From JAFMDF01 sp965277445 (GTDB lineage: Bacteria > Bacteroidota > Bacteroidia > Chitinophagales > Saprospiraceae): DNA of 64,000 nt. Both the position numbers and the translations under genes were made by a program. The notes beneath the pieces were generated by a model that was given only the letters and a program-made list of their open reading frames with translations, had not been told where the DNA came from and did not search any database. Location of the stretch: contig CBDICY010000013.1 in assembly GCA_965277445.1 (NCBI GenBank), positions 3,224,001 through 3,288,000 of the forward strand. The letters are read 5' to 3'. Positions 59,284-64,000 of this stretch are shown piece by piece (the stretch's first letter is position 1; each line of letters starts with the position of its first letter).

Positions 59284-60573
59284 TTGAAATTTACCGAATT
59301 GGCGCTAAACGAGCAGTTGCTCGACGGATTGGATGCGATGGGCTTTGAAACCGCCACTCCTATTCAGGAAAAAGCAATCCCTGTTATTCTAGAAGGGAGA
59401 GATTTAATAGCCTGTGCACAAACAGGAACGGGCAAAACTGCCGCTTTTTTACTACCTACTTTACATGATTTAACGGGAACAGAATCTGATTCTATAGATA
59501 CTTTAATTTTAGTACCTACGCGTGAGTTAGCCATCCAAATTGACCAACAGTTGGAAGGCTTTGCTTATTTCACAGGCGTAACTTCTCTACCTATTTATGG
59601 TGGTAGAAGTGGCGAATCTTTTAATCAAGAAAAAAAGGCCTTAACGACGGGTGCAAACATCGTAGTAGCTACTCCTGGTCGATTGATTGCTCACTTTAAT
59701 TTAGGCTACGTAAAAATTAGCAAATTAAAGCATCTAATTTTAGATGAAGCAGATCGAATGTTAGACATGGGATTTGTCAATGATTTATTAAAAATCGTTT
59801 CGTTTTTACCAAAAAAACGGCAAACGCTGATGTTTTCGGCCACCATGCCGACAAAAATCAGAAAATTTGCTTCTAGAATTTTAAATAATCCAGCAGAGAT
59901 TACCTTTGCCGTCTCTAAGCCTGCGGAGAAAATCATGCAGATTGCTTATCTGATTGAAGATGAGTTAAAACCAAAGTTATTACAACATTTATTAGGAAAT
60001 CGAAAGGGTAAGAATGAACGGATTATTATCTTTTCTAGTACGAAGTTGAATGTAGATAAAATAGCTCGGGCTTTAAGAGATACAGGAATGGACGTAGGTC
60101 AAATTCATTCAGACTTTGACCAAGCTCAACGCGAAGAAACGCTCAGGCTTTTCAAAAATGGAAAATTGCACGTCTTAGTAGCGACCGATATTCTATCCAG
60201 AGGAATTGATGTAAAAGGCATCAATTTGGTGATCAATAATTCTGTTCCAGGAGATGCAGAAGATTATATCCATAGAATTGGTCGTACTGCCCGTGCAGAT
60301 GCAGATGGTATAGCGATTACCTTAATTAATTATAAAGATCGTCGAAAATTCAAGGACATTGAACAGCTAATGGAGAAGCAAATCATTAAATCTCCATTAC
60401 CGCCAAAAATTCAAGAACTCGCAGATAAGTTACCAAAACCAACCAAAGGAGGTGGAAATCGAGGAGGTTATGGTGGACGGGGTGGCAAACCAACCAACAA
60501 GCCATTTAAGAAAAGAAGTGGTGGTGGTAATTGGTCTAAAAGTAAGAATCGAAATACTAAACCGAAGAGTTAA
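59284..60573 (+). CDS. DEAD-box RNA helicase, RhlE-like
   Basis: 429 residues with a TTG start: TAA lies three codons upstream, no ATG is available there, and the N-terminus MKFTELALNEQLLDGLDAMGFETATPIQEKAI is complete for the family. Motifs: Q motif TPIQ, I AQTGTGKT, Ia PTRELA, II LDEADRML, III SAT, V ATDILSRGID, VI HRIGRTARAD. A Gly/Lys-rich tail (GGGNRGGYGGRGGKP) should bind RNA. Role: unwinding structured RNA in ribosome assembly, decay or cold adaptation. A terminator follows. Confidence 0.96.
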   Translation: MKFTELALNEQLLDGLDAMGFETATPIQEKAIPVILEGRDLIACAQTGTGKTAAFLLPTLHDLTGTESDSIDTLILVPTRELAIQIDQQLEGFAYFTGVTSLPIYGGRSGESFNQEKKALTTGANIVVATPGRLIAHFNLGYVKISKLKHLILDEADRMLDMGFVNDLLKIVSFLPKKRQTLMFSATMPTKIRKFASRILNNPAEITFAVSKPAEKIMQIAYLIEDELKPKLLQHLLGNRKGKNERIIIFSSTKLNVDKIARALRDTGMDVGQIHSDFDQAQREETLRLFKNGKLHVLVATDILSRGIDVKGINLVINNSVPGDAEDYIHRIGRTARADADGIAITLINYKDRRKFKDIEQLMEKQIIKSPLPPKIQELADKLPKPTKGGGNRGGYGGRGGKPTNKPFKKRSGGGNWSKSKNRNTKPKS

Positions 60574-60612
60574 TGCATGATTGGTTAAATGATGCTTAAT
60601 CGACTCTTAAAT

Positions 60613-60655
60613 TAATAATCCGCTGAGGCAATCGCTTTCAGCGGATTATTAGTTT
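60613..60655 (+). terminator. Intrinsic terminator after the helicase gene
   Basis: TAATAATCCGCTGA/TCAGCGGATTATTA (14 bp) with an 11-nt loop, followed by GTTTT. Confidence 0.85.
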
Positions 60656-60769
60656 TCAAGGGTAGTTTTAAATTCCTTTCCTTAAAATAAGCGCAGTTTT
60701 CCATATATTTATACTTTTATTTTCAAATAGGTAAGTAGAGAGACAGAATTAGCCTTCACTTATTAAATA

Positions 60770-60887
60770 GTTGCGAGTTACGGGTTGCGAGTTAAAAAAA
60801 TAAAATGTTGAAACTAAAATTGGATTAACTTGATACCTATTTGAAGTATTCATGCTTACTCCAATTCATCAACTCGCATCCCGCAAC
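60770..60887. repeat. GTTGCGAGTTACGGGTTGCGAGTT palindrome (in two parts)
   Basis: GTTACGGGTTGCGAGTT (60777-60793) matches the reverse complement of AACTCGCATCCCGCAAC (60871-60887) at 15 of 17 positions; an extra GTTGCGA lies left of it. Confidence 0.65.
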
Positions 60888-60974
60888 AAATATTTATAGG
60901 TCGATTAATTTTGTTCTAGTCCTTACTTAGTTGCAGTACTTAGCATTTTTTAATAAAAATCATAACTAAAAAAT

Positions 60975-62036
60975 ATGTCCAAAAAATTAAAAGTCTTAGT
61001 TGTAGGATGTGGGAATATGGGCACTTCTCATGCTCGTGCCTATCATCAATTATCGGATTTTGAGATAGTGGGTTTAGTCAGTAGAGGCCCAGCTAGTAGA
61101 GAAAAATTATCCAAAGAATTAGGCGGATTGCCGACTTTTGGAGATTTTGACACGGCGCTGAACACCACCAATCCAGACGTTGTTTCTATAAATACGTATC
61201 CAGAAACACATGCAGAATATGCAACTAAAAGTTTAACGGCTGGCGCGCATGTTTTCTTAGAGAAACCCTTAGCCAATACAGTTGGAGAGGCTCAACAAAT
61301 TGTGGATTTGGCAACAAAATTGAATAAGAAATTAGTCATTGGCTATATTCTAAGAGTACATCCTGCTTGGGCAAAATTTACAGAAGTGGCAAGAACGCTT
61401 GGTAAACCTTTGGTGATGCGCATGAACTTAAATCAACAAAGTTGTGGAAGTGAATGGGGAACGCATAAGGAGTTAATGAAAACGATGTCTCCTATTGTCG
61501 ATTGTGGTGTCCATTATGTAGATATTATGTGCCTAATGACCAATGCCAATCCGATTCGAGTAAGTGCGATTGGGGCTAATTTAAGTAATGAAATTGCCCC
61601 AACGATGTATAATTATGGACAATTGCAGGTTACTTTTGATGATGGTTCAGTAGGTTGGTATGAAGCAGGTTGGGGACCAATGATGAGTGAAACAGCCTTT
61701 TTTGTCAAAGATGTAATTGGGCCTAAAGGTTGTGTGAGTATTATTGACAAATTTCATGACTCTTCGGATGTCGAAGGGCATGTTAATACAGGTGGGTTAA
61801 AATTACATCATGCCCAAGTGGATGAAAATGGCCAGTTTATGAAAAAGGATGAAATTTTAGATACTTCGGATGAACCAGATCATGATGGCTTATGCTTACT
61901 GGAACAAGAATATTTATTAAAGGCCATTCAAGAAGATATGGATTTAAGCGATCATATGCGAGATGCAGTCAATAGTTTACGCATTGTTTTGGCAGCAGAT
62001 GAAGCTTTCAAATCAGGGAAGACGGTTGAATTGTAA
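60975..62036 (+). CDS. Gfo/Idh/MocA-family oxidoreductase
   Basis: 353 residues. N-terminal Rossmann fold VLVVGCGNMGTSHARAYHQL, the EKP motif in VFLEKPLANTVGEAQ, and the C-terminal domain with catalytic-type VDCGVHYVDIMC. These enzymes oxidise or reduce sugars or inositols with NAD(P). Substrate unknown; no sugar-catabolism genes are next to it. Confidence 0.93.
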   Translation: MSKKLKVLVVGCGNMGTSHARAYHQLSDFEIVGLVSRGPASREKLSKELGGLPTFGDFDTALNTTNPDVVSINTYPETHAEYATKSLTAGAHVFLEKPLANTVGEAQQIVDLATKLNKKLVIGYILRVHPAWAKFTEVARTLGKPLVMRMNLNQQSCGSEWGTHKELMKTMSPIVDCGVHYVDIMCLMTNANPIRVSAIGANLSNEIAPTMYNYGQLQVTFDDGSVGWYEAGWGPMMSETAFFVKDVIGPKGCVSIIDKFHDSSDVEGHVNTGGLKLHHAQVDENGQFMKKDEILDTSDEPDHDGLCLLEQEYLLKAIQEDMDLSDHMRDAVNSLRIVLAADEAFKSGKTVEL

Positions 62037-62148
62037 ACTTCTTAACATTTCTATAAAAATAATTCGCTTCGATAGTGAGCGTTTTTTCATATTATTGCAG
62101 TCTAATAGGTATACCCCGTTAATCTTTTAAAATCATTCATTCAACGGC

Positions 62149-63765
62149 ATGAACAGAAATTTACTTTTATTGATTGTTTGTCAACTATTTTCCTTTACCA
62201 TTATTGGACAAACTGCCAATGCGGCTGACTTTTATAATACTGATAAAATTCGACAAATTAAGTTGACTATCAAACAACAAAACTGGAGGTCATTGCTCGA
62301 TTCCTTGAGGCTGAACGGGGATGATTTCATGGTTGGAACCGCTAATATTGATGGGAATACCTATACAAATATTGGTATAAAATGGCGAGGAAGCCGATCT
62401 TTCAAGGTGGGCGCTAAAAGAAATCCCCTGCAAATAAAACTAAATTTCATTGACAAAAATCAAGGACATCAAGGGTATAAATCCCTTAAACTATCCAATG
62501 CTTTAAGAGATCCGAGTATGGTTCGAGAAGTATTGGGCTTTGAAATTGCTCGTAAATATATGCCTACTGCTCCAAAGGCAAATTTTGCACAAGTATATGT
62601 CAATGACGAATACTATGGTTTGTTTACCAATATTGAACAAGTGGATTCAGATTTTTTGATGACTCATTTTGGAGAAAATGAAGGTAGTTTTTTTAAGTGT
62701 AGTCCTAATATCAAATCAATAGCAGGCGACGGTTGCAAAAAGAATGTTTTCGCCGCTTTAGTTTATGAAGAAGATGCCGCTTGTTATTTAAAAAATTATG
62801 AATTGGTGTCTGAAGGAGGATGGGATGATTTGATTTATTTAACCAAAACATTGGCACAGACGCCAGATAAAATTGATAATATCCTAAATGTAGACCAAAC
62901 TTTATGGATGTTAGCCTTTAATAATGTCTTGGTTAATTTAAGCAGTTATAGTGGTCGCCAAAGTCAAAATTTTTATTTGTATAAAGACTCTACTGGACGG
63001 TTTACACCGATTATTTGGGATTTAAATTTGGCTTTTGGCAGTTATAAAAGTGCGGCTGTTGGTTCAGATTTACGGTTGAAACAATTACAAGAATTAGATC
63101 CGCTTTTGCATCTAGATAATGAATACAAACCGTTAATTAGTCAATTATTACAAAATGCGGATTATCAAAAAGTATACTTGTCTCACATTCGAACGATTCT
63201 TTACGAAAATTTTGTCAACGATAACTATTTAGAACGTGCAGAAACATTACAGGAATTGATTCAAGTCCCATTTATCAATGATCCTAATCGAAAATATGCC
63301 TTAGATGATTTTCAGAAAAGTTTGAAATCAACCGTTGGTAAACGTAGCAGAATTCCTGGTATCAAGGAATTGATGAGTAAACGAACTAAAATACTAAAGA
63401 AAAATCAAGACTTAAGAATTATTCCGCCTACGATTACGCAGGTAATGGCACAAAAAAGAGCACAATATGCAAGTAATAGTGTTACGGAATTTGCCATTCA
63501 AGCTAAAGTAGACAAGCTTCCGCAAAAAGTAAAATTAATTTACCGTTACAGCCAAGAAGATAACTTTAAAGAAGTGTTGATGTTGGATGATGGAAAAAAT
63601 AAAGATGTCGAAGCAGGTGATGGTATTTATACCGTAAAAGTAGGTAACGGCTCATCAGGACATATAGAATATTACATCGTTGCGGAGAACAAAGCAGCGA
63701 TTAATTTTGAGCCGTCCAATTATATGTATCAATTGCATGAGGCTAATCTTGCTGAATTGAATTAA
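62149..63765 (+). CDS. CotH kinase family secreted protein
   Basis: 538 residues with a signal peptide (LLLLIVCQLFSFTIIGQTANA). CotH region about 30-400: IRQIKLTIKQQNWRSLLDSL, IGIKWRGSRSFKVGAKRNPLQIKLNF, SNALRDPSMVREVLGFEIARKYM, and the atypical-kinase metal site FTPIIWDLNLAFG (DxN). C-terminal beta domain about 430-535 (VLMLDDGKNKDVEAGDGIYTVKV). CotH kinases phosphorylate secreted or surface proteins; the substrate is not identifiable here. Confidence 0.92.
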   Translation: MNRNLLLLIVCQLFSFTIIGQTANAADFYNTDKIRQIKLTIKQQNWRSLLDSLRLNGDDFMVGTANIDGNTYTNIGIKWRGSRSFKVGAKRNPLQIKLNFIDKNQGHQGYKSLKLSNALRDPSMVREVLGFEIARKYMPTAPKANFAQVYVNDEYYGLFTNIEQVDSDFLMTHFGENEGSFFKCSPNIKSIAGDGCKKNVFAALVYEEDAACYLKNYELVSEGGWDDLIYLTKTLAQTPDKIDNILNVDQTLWMLAFNNVLVNLSSYSGRQSQNFYLYKDSTGRFTPIIWDLNLAFGSYKSAAVGSDLRLKQLQELDPLLHLDNEYKPLISQLLQNADYQKVYLSHIRTILYENFVNDNYLERAETLQELIQVPFINDPNRKYALDDFQKSLKSTVGKRSRIPGIKELMSKRTKILKKNQDLRIIPPTITQVMAQKRAQYASNSVTEFAIQAKVDKLPQKVKLIYRYSQEDNFKEVLMLDDGKNKDVEAGDGIYTVKVGNGSSGHIEYYIVAENKAAINFEPSNYMYQLHEANLAELN

Positions 63766-63772
63766 AAAAAAT

Positions 63773-63925
63773 AGAGAAGTCAGAAGTCAGGCCATCGATT
63801 TCATTGATTGTCAGAAGTCAGGAATCAGATTTCTTAGGTGCAAATACCTTAAATTCGGTTACTTGCAATTAACCATCTGACTTCTGACAGAAAATTTATT
63901 TTTCGGTCTGACTTCTGGCTTCTCT
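63773..63925. repeat. TCAGAAGTCAG nested palindrome
   Basis: Outer arms of 21 bp (63773-63793 and 63905-63925) match at 19 of 21 positions. Inner GTCAGAAGTCAG and CTGACTTCTGAC add a second pairing. Same family as 42909-42984. Confidence 0.8.
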
Positions 63926-63957
63926 TCTCCCATTTCCGCCTTCTCAAAAATAACATA

Positions 63958-64000
63958 ATGAATAAATACTGGTACTTTCTTTTGATTTGTTTATTGTCAA
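63958..64000 (+). CDS. Start of a secreted protein, truncated by window end
   Basis: ATG at 63958 opens MNKYWYFLLICLLS, the beginning of a typical signal peptide. The rest lies outside the window, so identity is unknown. Confidence 0.5.
   Translation, partial: MNKYWYFLLICLLS

Larger units (their letters stand above)
60574..60974. other. Spacer with terminator and GTTGCGAGTT palindrome
   Basis: 401 bp: terminator at 60613-60655, phrase palindrome at 60770-60887, and a TAATTTTG (60906-60913) matching TAnnTTTG about 62 bp before the next gene. No gene. Confidence 0.65.

Noticed and set aside
62040..62100. Intrinsic terminator after the Gfo/Idh/MocA gene
   Set aside because: Only a 4-bp CGCT/AGCG stem precedes the T run; too weak to call.

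Overview
This window looks like part of the chromosome of a free-living Bacteroidota bacterium, most likely Saprospiria-like (Saprospiraceae/Lewinellaceae); the lineage is an inference. The DNA is AT-rich with long AT-rich spacers and no obvious Shine-Dalgarno motifs. Several start sites carry the Bacteroidota-type promoter TTG-N19..22-TAnnTTTG. The gene content is typical of the phylum: DUF1573-YajC, PadR plus a prefix-domain FtsX permease, BlaI with an M56 protease, LytTR, SCO, CotH and DUF2807 proteins. I saw no rRNA, tRNA, CRISPR array, prophage or intact insertion sequence.

Layout. 1-3.4 kb: the end of a GHL10-type glycosyl hydrolase and a membrane TPR/coiled-coil class III cyclase. 3.4-8.6 kb: a glycosyltransferase divergent from a YtrA-like unit (ABC ATPase, permease, GntR regulator, two DUF2807 paralogues). 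8.7-16.5 kb: M28 peptidase, lipoprotein, BON-LysM protein, DUF1573-YajC, shikimate kinase, MscL, aldo/keto reductase, TerB-like protein. 16.9-20.6 kb: DUF1697 protein and a PadR/FtsX-permease pair with three repeat copies. 21-28.4 kb: TPR protein, an unrecognised transthyretin-like protein, and a three-gene minus-strand module (coiled-coil protein, PspA-like membrane protein, solute-binding/OmpA fusion). 28.6-36.5 kb: MEST-like hydrolase, small lipoproteins, SCO and cytochrome c, orphan LytTR regulator, MoxR-rhomboid-Nudix-SEC-C cluster. 36.5-45.3 kb: ERI1-like exonuclease, voltage-gated channel with an EGW filter, PlsB-like acyltransferase, TlpA-like protein, LOG protein, PurU, DUF697-SHOCT protein, decayed ENPP-type phosphodiesterase. 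45.3-52.4 kb: RimO, ACT protein, TrmH, giant M56 sensor protease and BlaI. 52.5-64 kb: PPK2, DoxX, PurK-PurE, DUF2520, amidase, RhlE helicase, Gfo/Idh/MocA oxidoreductase, CotH kinase, and the start of a secreted protein.

Most genes are small housekeeping or envelope units and there is no large pathway cluster. Envelope maintenance and stress recur: the DUF2807 unit, DUF697-SHOCT, the PspA-like module, MscL, BlaR-type sensing, YajC and rhomboid.

The strongest unexplained signal is between genes. A large share of spacers contain inverted repeats. Some are nested palindromic elements of 60-345 bp. Others are built from short phrases of about 7 bp repeated in tandem and answered by their reverse complement, such as CAGTTATCAGTT/AACTGATAACTG, TCAGAAGTCAGA and GATGAACGATGAA. 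Several families recur at two to five unrelated spacers, and in places they run into coding ends. Together with the PspA-like module, these are the parts I would examine first.
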